Assembly: GCA_003116995.1 (NCBI GenBank) | Contig: BDSL01000044.1 | Coordinates: 620,001 to 684,000 of the forward strand | Direction: 5' to 3' | DNA from: Yamagishiella unicocca | Lineage: Eukaryota; Chlorophyta; Chlorophyceae; Chlamydomonadales; Volvocaceae | DNA: 64,000 nucleotides | Shown: positions 37,401 through 47,699 of the stretch, in pieces | How positions within the stretch are numbered: position 1 is the first letter of the stretch | How the letters are laid out: each line of letters starts with the position of its first letter | Notes under the pieces: model-generated | The model's input: only the letters and a program-made list of their open reading frames with translations | Databases searched by the model: none | What the model was told of the DNA's origin: nothing | Made by a program: the position numbers and the translations under genes

Positions 37401-40400
37401 CATCACGTGCGCGTCCATCTTCAACGAGTCGGTGGGCCGCGGATTACCCAGCAACCCAAGCAACGCCAGCGGCGGCGGCGCCACCGGCAGTACCGGCAGC
37501 GGCGGCGCCGCCGGCAGCACTGGCAGCGGCGGCGCCGCTGGCATCAACGTCAGCGCCTCGTGTAGCGGCCTGAGTTCGAGCGTGCAGCGTAGCGGCGTGC
37601 CGCCCGTGGTCGGCAGCCCTTGGGCACATGGCCATCCCGGCGGCGCCAGCGCATGGAGGCCCCACGGTCAGCGTCCAGGGCCGCCGCTGTCAGGCCATGG
37701 TCTGGTACCCGCGGCGGGCCCCAGGGGCATCCCGCCGATGAGGGCGGCGGCCCCGCAGCGGCTTGGAGGTCTTTCATCGCCGTACATACGAATCGGGGAG
37801 CTTGCGGGAACGCCGCTTCCCGTGGCCGCGTGGGTGGCTGGCCAGGCCATGGCACCGTCAGCGCGTGGCGGACAGGTGAGCGGTGTGTCGTTCTAAACAT
37901 ATCTAAGCTGAACGTATCTAGTATAGTAAATGAATAAGGTACATGTCGATTGTTAATTATGCGAAGAGCGCGGCGTGGATCGGCGACGCGACACAACATT
38001 AGTAACACCGTAGGGCTGTGGACGGTACAAAGCTGGCAGACACCAGGTCAAGCGCGGTCGCTGGACCTCCGTGAGTGAACGCATGAGGCAAGGAGCGCCG
38101 GCGGGCGCTGCCGGCGCCCGCCGACACCGCTGGCGTAACCCGGCACCGGTGTATGGTGCTCGGGAGCTGCAAACGCTGAAACTGCTGCTGCCTGCGTCCA
38201 AGGCCACGAGAAGCCTGCCCAGCACGTGCCGGCCTCCCACTTCCGTCCCCGCGCCATCATGTCAGCCGCCCTACCTCCTGGCCGTTGCAGACGAGTGCGC
38301 CGCCAAACAGCGGTATCACTGCCTCGACATCTGCGCCCAGGCCCCGCCCGGTCCCCCAGCCTTTCAAGCCGGCGGCAGACCCCAAACGTGTTTATGGTTG
38401 CATCCCGGGCTGCGGGCTCGTCTCTTCGGCACTATCGGCATATCCCTTGACTCCGTACATCTGCCGCGCGCACCCTTCCCCTCTCCCCCTTCCCCCTCGC
38501 CCTGGCTCCCCAACAGGCGGCTGCAGGCCAGCCGATGCCGTACGCCATCGATATGGACTCTCCGTCGTCCCGCCGCCTTGCCGCCGTTGCCGCCGGCAAT
38601 CCTTTCGCAGGTCCTACGCACGTGCTTTGCGACGACCTCAGCCTCAGCGGCATGGTTAAGGTCACGGCGGCCGTGCTCCGAGGGGGCGCGAATGCGGAGG
38701 CGGCCAGCAGCAGCGGCCACGCTGGCGGCATGGGCTCGGGCGCAAACACGAGCACTGTGCCGGCCTCCCTGGTGCTCCCTGTGGGCATGACGTTGACGCA
38801 CAGCACCCCAGGCTCCGACGCCCACGTGGCGTCTAGGGACGAATCCACGTCTGCGCAGGTTTCGGAGCACCAGAACGACGTGCTTGCGGAGGTGGGTTCA
38901 CCTCAGATGTGGCTCAGCAACGTTGTGGGGCTGCCCGGAATACAGGAGGCGGCGCCGTTAGATGAGCTTGCTAGCTCCCAGGGGCTACTGGCGGCGGGGC
39001 AGGCCGACCAGCCGGGGTTTGCGCTGGGCCTGGAAGCCTCCAGCAACAACCCAAGCGGCCCTGGCGAATTGTTCTCCAGCCAGACGAGCACCGCAACGGG
39101 GAGCCCCTCGTTGCCCAGCGTCGGCAGCGGCGTGCAGCCGCACCCGCAGCTGCAGCAGTTGCCGCAGCCCCAGCAGGCGCAGCAGGCGCAGCAGGCGCAG
39201 CAGCGCCTGAACCTGCTGCTGGGCGTGTCACGCACGCGTCGCGGCAGCAACGGCAATCGGGCCAGCGGCTCCCTTCGTTGCGGCCCCCCAGCAGACCGCT
39301 CCTCGCAGCACGGGTCGGCCGCCGGCTCCGCGAGCAGCAGCCGCAACGGCGGCGCTGTCAGCGGCGTACGCTATCGGCTGATCCGTACGGACCCCGCCCT
39401 GGAAATGGGCAGTCCCAGCGGCGCGTCGGATGGGCGGGTCGACGCCAACGCTTCCCCCATCAACTCTCTGCGGTCTGGCCAAACCGCCGGTTCTCTGCAG
39501 TCCGCCTGGTCAGCTCGCTCCGGCTGGACGCCACTGCCCAGCGGCAGCGCGGTGCGGCCCGCCTCGGAACACGGCCCCCGCGGCGGCGCGAGCGGGCTGC
39601 GCTGGCCCCATGCGGGTCCCAGCGCCAGCCACAGCCACAGCGCCGGGCCCAGCCCCGGCCTCAGCACCACCGCTTTGTTGCATGCGGCGCTCGCATTCAG
39701 TGTGGCGGCAGCGGCCGGGGCGTCTGGAAGAGCTGTTGCTGGTGTGTCAAGCGCGGGCGGGGGCCCTCGCGCATCAAATACGGAGGCTCCGAGCGCCTCC
39801 GTGTCCCAGCCGCTGCACCCCGTGAACCAGTTGTTCGAGGACCTGCACCTGCGGCGGGGATCTGTTTATCAGGAGCTGCAGGCCAGCACCGGCGTCGCTG
39901 ACGCCTTAGCCAGTCCCAGTGGCGCAGTAACAGCGTGCAGCAATGCCGAGCTGCACGGGTCGCACGACGCGCCGTCTGTGGGGCCAGCGCCGGCGGCGGC
40001 GGCGGTGGTGGGCTTCCGGGCCGTCCCACATCCGTTGGGCGCGGGCCGCACAAGGGGTCGGTTGCTCGCGTCCCCTGCAGCTGAGGGGCACTCGGGGCTG
40101 GACGGCATGGACATGCTGCAGGCACGTCACATGATGGACGTGCTGCAGGAGCTGCCGGAGAGCGGCAGTGACGGCCTGGACTGCCCCTCGCCCTCCGAGC
40201 AGACGGAATCCAGGCCGCAGGCGCACCGGACGCTGCTAGTCGCCCGCGGCTTGGACAACTACGAGGCCGAGCCGTACGTGCCGTACAGGGCCGGATCATC
40301 AGTTCCGGCCAACAGCGCGAGCCAGGTACGGTGTGTGCTGCTTACGCCTGGGTGGGACGAGCAGGGCGCCGCGGCGGCGGCGGTGGCGGCTGTCGTGGCA

Positions 40401-40577
40401 GCGGCCCAACAGAGCGAGGCGGCCGGCGCGTGCTGCAGAAATAGCGACTCGAGGGCCGCCTTGGCGGAGTCGTTCATGTTTTCGACGTCCGAGGCGGTCG
40501 CGGCCGAGCGGCAGGCGATATACGAATACCTGCAGGTCCAGCAGTTTCAGCAGCTGCGGCAGGAGCGGGACTGGTGA
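31454..40577 (+). CDS. Large tyrosine-kinase-type protein kinase lacking the VAIK lysine
   Basis: Predicted cytosolic kinase, or kinase-like protein, of about 1,650 residues; the 5' end is unresolved (first recognised exon begins at 31454 or 31459). Exons: 31454-31860, 32458-32609, 32870-32999, 33799-33907, 34151-34368, 34878-34964, 35292-35339, 35673-36806, 37246-37875, 38517-40577; all phases close. Gln/Pro-rich N-terminus; glycine loop IGKGTFKTVYRG; HVAVVAM where VAVK is expected; alpha-C Glu in EARLLQRL; hinge EYLVMELL; catalytic loop HRDLAARN (33841-33864), the tyrosine-kinase form; DFG; a Pro/Ala-rich activation-loop insert of about 50 residues ending SPYGNIVPARWAAPE; DVWSFGVTCWE; LQCWSEVPTARPRF. 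About 1,000 residues of Gly/Ser/Ala/Gln-rich tail follow, with no other domain seen. The 32999 junction is a GC-AG intron in this model (alternative GT donor at 32991). Its intron is filled by a 17-bp minisatellite. Confidence 0.82.
33036..33703. repeat. 17-bp minisatellite, about 39 copies, in kinase intron
   Basis: The unit is ATGTGGGTCGGGCACCG with few variants (GCACGG, GTGGGG). Because 17 is not a multiple of three and the unit contains no stop in any frame, three units read as the same 17-residue peptide in every frame, and both strands stay open for 250-500 codons. The array lies between the exon coding for MTLVEQ (to 32999) and the exon coding for VVSACVELS (from 33799), so it is intronic. 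Confidence 0.95.
34496..34610. repeat. TGATGGCCACTGTTATG-type repeat in kinase intron
   Basis: Six degenerate copies of an 18-20 bp unit (TGATGGCCACTATTATG and variants) lie in the intron 34369-34877. The same intron has a second degenerate repeat (TTGACACTGC...GGTCCC) at 34757-34830. Confidence 0.75.
37125..37218. repeat. Three-copy CCCCACACTGCCGTTACCGG repeat in kinase intron
   Basis: Copies of CACACTGCCGTTACCGG..CTTTAATTGT occur at about 37133-37166 and 37172-37202, with a truncated third to 37218, in the intron 36807-37245. Confidence 0.75.
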
Positions 40578-43438
40578 GGATTTTAGTGTTGCGGAGGGCG
40601 CTGGGAGTAGCGCCGGAGGGAGAAGGTCCTCGCGTTTTGCAGGTCCTTTTCCCGCTTGCTGGCCAGAGGCCTGAGCCCAATGGTACGCGCGCGGTCTCGG
40701 ATAGCTGCTGTGCACTGCATTGATGCGGAAAGAACTTGTGTTGGTGTTAGGGAAGAGCTCGGTCCTCGGTCATGCGGGCGTCAGGGGACTGCACATCAGC
40801 AAGCCCCGGAATCCGCTCCCGCACGGCATCGAAAGCTGTGCTGGGCCTATCTATGCTATGCGCGGTGCGGCACGTGTGTGTGTGTTGAGCGGTGCCGCAG
40901 CGTAATTGTTCATGCTCATGATGGGGTTAATTGTGGCGGTACACAAGAACAATTTCCAGCTGACCCGAAAAGTAACAACCATCATTACATTCTCATGTGG
41001 TTGGGGTTGGTGGAGGGCTGCAGACGTCGCACGCACACGATGTTGTGCCATTTCTTCCGATTTGGAATTTTGATCGTACGGTGTGTGTACGAAAATACGC
41101 AGTGGTGAAGAGGAGTGGGTGCCTCGCGATACCCCACATGCAGTGGTGGGGTTACAAACTCGGGAGCAGGTGCTGCTGCCGCTGCTGCCACAGCCGTGTC
41201 TGGGCTGGGTTGCCATGTGGTTATTGAGAGATGTTACTGTGTCATAAGGGGAAATGCCCATTTGATGGGGTTCGGAGAACGCGTGGATGCGCCGCAGTCC
41301 TTAAGGAAGGCTGTGGATAACGGGACTAAGCACCAGGGCGTCGGCCTTGAATTGTTTGCGCGGTTGTGCCCATGGGGCTCAACACGAAGAGGCGAGCGAG
41401 CGGCGGTGTGCAGACAAGAGTGTCGGGGAAGAGTCCCAAGGATCGCATTTTGGTCAAGCATACAGGCAGACACCTTCGTCCTTCATCTTGGAAATTATTT
41501 TCCTGACACTATGGAATTAGCATGATACAATGGATAGGGGAACTTGCCAGGATTGGAGGGGAGATGTCCTCTTTTGGTGAAGTTTTGGGACGCACTGACG
41601 GTTTTTGAGGGTCTTTCGGCTTCATCCGCTGCCCTAAGGGCTCGACACGTGATGCGCAGTCTTCGTAGTGTTGAGGAAACGTGACGGAGTAATGATCAAG
41701 CGCTCCACGTGCAGGCAGGCATGGACCCTGCAGGTACACCGCGCGGCTCTTGGCGACGGGTTCAGAGCCGGGGTTGTGGGTTGTGGCAAGTGGCATCCCT
41801 CCCGAGCTCGCACTCAGTCCTCCCTGGAATGAGTTCCTCCGCACAGTTTACGTATACGGACGTCTTGGTGGTGATGCACTTCCTCGAGGAGAATGACACG
41901 TCTTCATACTGGTGTGTACTGGTGTGTTAACTCGCAACCTTTTGCGGTGCGCGTCCGTCTCAGATGTATGCATGGGCTCGTTCATGGGCTGTCCCTTGCT
42001 CCGCGCACTCCTGCTGGGTGCAGAAAGCCTCGGTCCAGGCCGTGTCCTGGCCGGCGACCCCCCCCCATTCGGTTAATGTAGTACACTTATGCTGAAAGTC
42101 TTGCCTAGGACTGGCGCTTGCTCTTACGTTCCGCTCTGCTGCAGCGGCGGCGGCGGCTGCCGTGGCATATCATATGCGGCTCCACACTGGCTGCGAGCAG
42201 CACGGGGCACCGTTAGTTACGACCAGCCAGCCGGCTGGGGCGACGGTGGCCTTGCCTGCAACGACGCCGTTCGTGCCGTACTATCGGCATCGGTTGTCAC
42301 CAGTTTCGCTGGAGCAATGCTCGGTCGGCGTCGTAACCAACTCCACCCCGTCGGTTTCCTCTCTTACCCAGTCGGTGGCGGTTGAGTGCTTCCAACACGT
42401 GTTGTTGCACCGTGCAATCATCGCTAAGTTTGCGCACTTGGGCTGTTGGTTTAGTGATCTCGCGCGTCGTACGATGCGCCAAGCAGTATCGGGTGTCCGG
42501 GACGATGCGGCAACTATGTGTCTGAATTGGATTTGCTCCAGGCGTCGGGGCCCATGGGCATGGATCCGCGAGGTCCGGTGCATGCTGGACTAATGCATAT
42601 GCATGTTTGCGTACGTGTTTGGCAGGGCGTGGGATGGTATGGTAGGTTTGGTGGTGTCTCGGCTTTTATCGGTAGTAACCTCATACGGTTGGGACTCGGC
42701 AGACTCCGGTGGGGTGAGGCTTTGTAGGGACTGAAATAGGGAACTGAAAGGGGTATGATGTGCGCTGGTTTTTCCAGGCGGTGCATGGTTGGACGACGGC
42801 GGAAATGACGAGAGAAGCACGTTTGAGCGCCTTTTTCGCCCAATAATAAAGCTGACAAGCCTCAAGGTTTATTGGTGGCATGTTCAGTCGTTGTTCGGTC
42901 CGCCGCCGGCGCGCCGGAACCACAATTTGTTTTCTCATTATTGAACGTAAATCAGCACACTTGGGCACAGTTTAAGTATGTATCAAGAGCTGGTGGTTGA
43001 CGTCCGGGAAGGCCCCCACACAGGTAAGCCAATTTCGCCTGTAACACAAGTGAATGGCTCCCTGGCCAATGGCAAACAAACGAATATCCCGTTGCAATGT
43101 TATTTCAAGACAGCTCAGTGCTGGCTGTGCCTTAGTTCTTAAACTTATACCTATCGGCCAGTAATCGAAAAGCCCGCATCCTGCGGGACGACAGCTCTGA
43201 TGCAATCCCACTAACAATCATTGATGTAACGCAATTACGCAGCATAGTGCAACTGTGATCAAACAGTTGTGAAGTGAACTGTACGACGAGCTCTTTTGGC
43301 GCGATCGGGATGGATTCATACATTTACACGATTACACCGTCGCCTCCAAGGCTAGCTCTGCTGCAACGTCTGCCCTAGTTTAGTACTTGCTCGATCTTAA
43401 GCCACTGCTATTGATTTAAACCACCCAAAGACGCGCGA
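40578..43438. other. Intergenic region downstream of the kinase
   Basis: No gene I can support. An open stretch at about 42146-42594, following a CTGCTGCAG acceptor-like site, reads for over 140 codons with unremarkable composition and no recognised motif. It could be an isolated exon or chance. I found no TGTAA close to the kinase stop codon. Confidence 0.4.
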
Positions 43439-46400
43439 ATGACAGGATGCCTCTACGAGGTGCGCGTCAACTGACACCAACCTTGCCTTTGGATAGAAAA
43501 CATAATATACCGATATTCAAATATCGCCCCGGCATGCTCTGTACAGGTAATTGGCGTTGCCAAGGACGCATCGGAGGCGGATATAAAGAAGGCGTACCGC
43601 CAGCGTGCGCTGCAGCTTCACCCCGACAAGAATCCTAATAATGAGGTTAGGACGTAAAGCTATGGCGGATAGTCGTTCTTCAGTTGTTTGCGGCGGGCAT
43701 AAGCCTAACTGCCTGTTGACCTCGGCCAGGATGCCAAGGCCAAATTCCAGCTGCTGCAAAAGGTCTATGCAATTCTGGGCAACGAAGAGAAGTGAGTTGG
43801 GCAGTGTCCCCCTGTGAGATCCGGGCAGCCCGTCCCCCACCCACCCTAGCGCCTTTCCCCCAGGCCCCATGCCAAGACACCAGGCCCCCTGCCAACCACT
43901 TCACGAGCGTGCAATTACAACCTACTTTCCCAGGCTTCTCACGTCGTTTTTCACTTATCACTCAAGTACTGACATACGGGTTTCCTCTCAACCCCGCCCA
44001 CCTTGGGCGCCCGGCTTGCAACAGGCCGGCCCCAGTTCACAAGCGTGATCTCCTCCGTCCGTAATTCTTAGGAGATCTATCGTCGTTCGTGTTCAATCCG
44101 TTGTCATGCACGCGCTGGGACCAGACCGGCGCAGCACGCGTCGGACTGCCCCGCTCCCAAGGTCCCCACCACCTCCCGTCTTTTCCTCACCCAAGTTCTC
44201 CAGCATGCATCTCGACACGTCTGCACTAAACGGTTTTTCTCGCATCCGCGGGCCTTGCTCGACACCTCCCCCATCACACGCCCCAGGCGCAAGGTGTACG
44301 ACCTCACGGGCAGTACGGATGATGACGAACTGGCGGGGGCGGGCTTCGACGGGCTTGTGGACTATTTCCGGGCCATGTACGGCATCAAGACGGAGGACAT
44401 TGACGACTTTACGGTGGGCACCGCAGCAGGCGGGAGAGGGGAACGGGCGCACGGTTGCAGGCCGAGGAGCTGAGAGACGGAACAGGGCATTGGGTGGGGC
44501 GGATGGCCTTACAAGGCGTGAGGAGATTGGTTGGCTCGGGAGGCCGATGACAGCTGCCTAGGAGGGCAGATGGGGCGAGGGCCAATGCTGTGCGGGAGGG
44601 CCACTGCATGGGTGGTGGATGCCGATTTGGGGCAATGATGAGGAACAAAGGGGACCAAACGAGTGGAATACTCCCGCCCGCCTGCGATTCCCCTCTCCCC
44701 TGGCCCTCTTCCCAGTCCCGCTACCAGGGCGGCCCTGACGAGCGGTCCGACCTACTCCGCTACTACCGCCAGCTCCGAGGAGACATGGACACCGTCTTCA
44801 ACCACCTCATGTGCTCCGAACCAGAGCTCGATTCGCATCGCCTGATGGACGTCATAGAGGAGGCAATTGCCGAGGGTGGGGGCGGCTGGGCGGGCGAGAG
44901 GGCAGAGGACGAGAGGGGGCAGCTGCTGTGCTGTGCGGGGTTGTCTCAATGGTTGGAAGTAGGGAATACAGGTAGATCGGCAAGGGAGAGGGGCGTCTAA
45001 GATGGCTGGGGGGAAGTTCCGAGCCATCCACACATGGGTCGGTGGGTCCGTGGTGGATACGGGGCGAGCCGTACCGCAATGGAATGCAGCTAAGACGACC
45101 ACGGACATTGGCTTGCGGCAGTGTGGGTGCCGTTCCTTTGGCAGGCCCTGCTCCGCTCCCGATCATCACCCCCCCCGCCACCACAGCAATGACCCTGTCC
45201 TCGTCGCGTAAACTGTTTTTATGCCACCACGCCTGCCACCACCCACTGCCCTGGCCGTCAGGCGAGGTACCGCGGTTCAAGAGCTTCACCGACTGGGCGA
45301 AGGCGGTGGCGGCCCGGCCCCGCCCGCCCCCGCGGAGCAAAGCCGCCGCAGTGGCCGCTGGCGGGCCCAGCCAGGCGCTGATCGCCGCCATCCACAGCAA
45401 GGTACGCGGTTCGATTCCTCTACAAGACAGTATCTGTCCCTGTTGTGCAGCGACAACAGCCTTGGATCCCGGCAGAGTTCCTGACCCCTGGGCCCTGGAG
45501 ATTCAAGTGGGGCCGATCAACGGCAGCGAGCACTACCGTCTCCCCACTCCACCTCGGAACCCTCCCCGGCTTCTCTGCGCTCCCCCCTGTCCCACAGCGC
45601 GCCGCCAACGCTGACAAGTTCTTTGACTCTCTCGCCGCAAAGTACGGCGGCGGGGGCAAGGAGAAGGGCAAGGGCAAGGAGAAGTGTAAAGGCAAGGAGA
45701 AGGAAAAGGCCAAGGAGAAGGGCAAGGGCAGCGACGCCACGACGGGCGCCTTGCAGGTGCGCGTCTCAGAAAGCAGGAGGGGATGGGCGCGGGTGTGCTC
45801 AGGGGGTCTGCACTGAAACGAGCCCTGCTAACGCACCAGCACCCGCATCCCCCACACCGGCCTGGTGCGGCCCGCAACACACACACACACACACACGGGT
45901 CTTCCTCAAACCCCCCCCACACACGGGTCTTCCTCGAACCCCCCCCACACACACGGGTCTTCCTCGAACCCCCCCCCCCCCACACACACACGGGTCTTCC
46001 TCGAAACCCACACACACACACGGGTCTTCCTCGAAACCCCCCCCACACACACGGGGGTCTTAAAACACACGGGTCTTCCTCGAAACCCCCCCACACACAC
46101 GGGTCTCCTCGAAACCCAACCCCCCCCCCACACACACAGCCCGTCGCGGAGCCCACCGAATCCGAGTTCGATGCCGCGAGACAGCGGCTGGAGAAGCGGG
46201 GCGTCCTGTTGAGCTCGGACGCGAAGAGCAAGGGCAAGAGCAAGGGCAAGGAGGGGGCTCGGAAAGGACGCAGGGGTCGGGCGGCGGCAGGTGGCAGCGG
46301 AAGCGGCGATGAGGAGGAGGAGGAGGAGGAGCTGGCGGACGAGGACACGAGCGGTGATGACGGCGACGTGGCTGAGACCACGTCACGAGGGGCCAGGCGG

Positions 46401-46973
46401 TCGGCGAGGAAGGCGCGTCGGAGCGGAGCGGATGGCGGCGCCCTGGCGCAGCGGAGGGCGGGCAGCAAGAAGAACAAGCGGAAGAGCGGCCTGGAGCCGA
46501 CGGAGCCGGGCGAGGAGGAGGATGGCGGCGCAGAGGAAGAGGCGGAGGCGGCGGTCCCTGGCAAGCCGCCGCTGAAGGGGAAGGCGCATGCCGGCCAGGA
46601 GGCGAAGGCGGGAGGGGGGGCCGGCAGCGATGCCGGTAAAGGCAAAGGTGAGATGGGATGCGGCTCGCTTCTCGCCCTTTCGATCATCACATGAGTCATT
46701 GCCGGAAAAGCCCACAGCCAACGCGACCGACCCAGTTCTCCCTCCGCTGCCGCCGCCACTGCGCCCTCAGCTGCCGAAAGGGGCAAGGACGGCAAGAAGG
46801 GCAGGAGCTCCGGCGCCGCCGACTCGGGTGCGCAACGGAGAGCCGACAAGGAGAACAAGGCAGACGCGGCGGCAGCTGGGGATAAGGGGAAGGGGAAGGA
46901 AAAGCGGCGGCCGCAAGACGGCGGGGAAGCGGAGGACCAGCCGTCGAAGAAGTCCAAGCGGGCGGCGGCGTGA
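43439..46973 (+). CDS. DNAJC9: DNAJC9-type J-domain protein (H3-H4 co-chaperone family)
   Basis: J-domain co-chaperone of Hsp70. Animal DNAJC9 binds histone H3-H4 and recruits Hsp70 to them in the nucleus. Nine exons close in frame to 492 residues: 43439-43459, 43547-43645, 43730-43791, 44287-44413, 44716-44875, 45262-45401, 45598-45756, 46140-46647, 46771-46973. The first exon codes only MTGCLYE, which completes [21 protein letters not shown]. The J-domain has HPD (LHPDKNP), then [13 protein letters not shown]9-specific C-terminal blocks follow: [66 protein letters not shown]. Animal proteins end about there (260 residues); this one adds some 230 residues of Lys/Glu/Gly-rich, highly charged tail ending KKSKRAAA, which could act as nuclear-localisation and nucleic-acid or histone contact sequence. 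The tail is spread over three exons, so it is not a simple read-through artefact. Confidence 0.9.
43972..43999. repeat. Dispersed intron module (ACATACGGGTTTCCTCTCAA)
   Basis: In DNAJC9 intron 3. Nearly matches the reverse complement of 57714-57741 (ACCCACGGGTTTCCTCTCAA) and resembles 6051-6073. The adjacent CCGCCCACCTTGGGCG also echoes the CCTTGGGCGG at 57761-57770. Confidence 0.65.
45876..46138. repeat. CACACACGGGTCTTCCTCGAAACCCCC repeat in DNAJC9 intron 7
   Basis: About eight imperfect copies of a roughly 27-33 bp unit, varying in CA and C run length, fill most of the intron 45757-46139. The acceptor used, CACACACAG before 46140, is itself the CA portion of the last unit. Confidence 0.9.
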
Positions 46974-47699
46974 AGGGCGTCGCCTAGGTGTCGCTATTGC
47001 ATTGTGAAGTTGGGTACGGCACCTGTACGACTGGGTGGGGTCAGAGGAGGGGGCCATGGCCTACGGTGGCCTGGCGCATGTGGCACTCGTGGGGCGGGGG
47101 GTGACTTCAAAGGTGGAGACCCAAGGACGTGGGCGATGATTCATCCATGATGTTGAGGTACCCGTCCCTCATGTAGGCACGGTACGACACGTGGCACCCG
47201 TGCGGGTGTGAGCCAGCGCACGACAGTGCACATGCTGGGCAGCTCGCGGACATGTGATGCCTCTTATCCCACGTGGGACACTGATTCTGCCCACGTATCG
47301 TGGTGTGTGTGGCTAATGCTACCATGAAAAGCTTGCGCTCATCAGATCGCATGCGTCCTGGGAATCCAGCTTCAGCTGGATATGCGGCTGCACGGACTGC
47401 TCCTTGGCGATCGGGCTACTGTGGGCTGTGAGGTTGGGCAGTACATAAGTCCCAAGATGCGGCCGTGACCCCATCACGATAGGACCATGCCATGTCAGGC
47501 ACGTCGTTGCTATAACGTTTTTTATTATACGAATGCACTCCAATACCTCTCTTACGTCATTATTTTCTTTGCACAAGAGGTTTACGCCCAACTGTCGCTG
47601 TCGACGTTATTGCAAAGAAAGCGAGTCCAGGTTACAGTTGCCACTGTGGCAATCGACTTCACTTCGCGCGTACTTGCTTTTGTAAATTTAGCACCCACT
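46974..47699. other. Intergenic region upstream of LRR-like gene
   Basis: No gene seen. The final 200 bases are AT-richer (TTTTTTATTATACG near 47520; TGTAAATTTAG at 47685) and probably hold the promoter and 5' UTR of the next gene. An in-frame ATG at 47487 exists but its product up to 47700 has no protein-like character. Confidence 0.45.

Noticed and set aside
47487..47699. Upstream ATG extension of the LRR-like protein
   Set aside because: The added residues come from AT-rich, promoter-like sequence without protein character; 47700 gives a sensible start.
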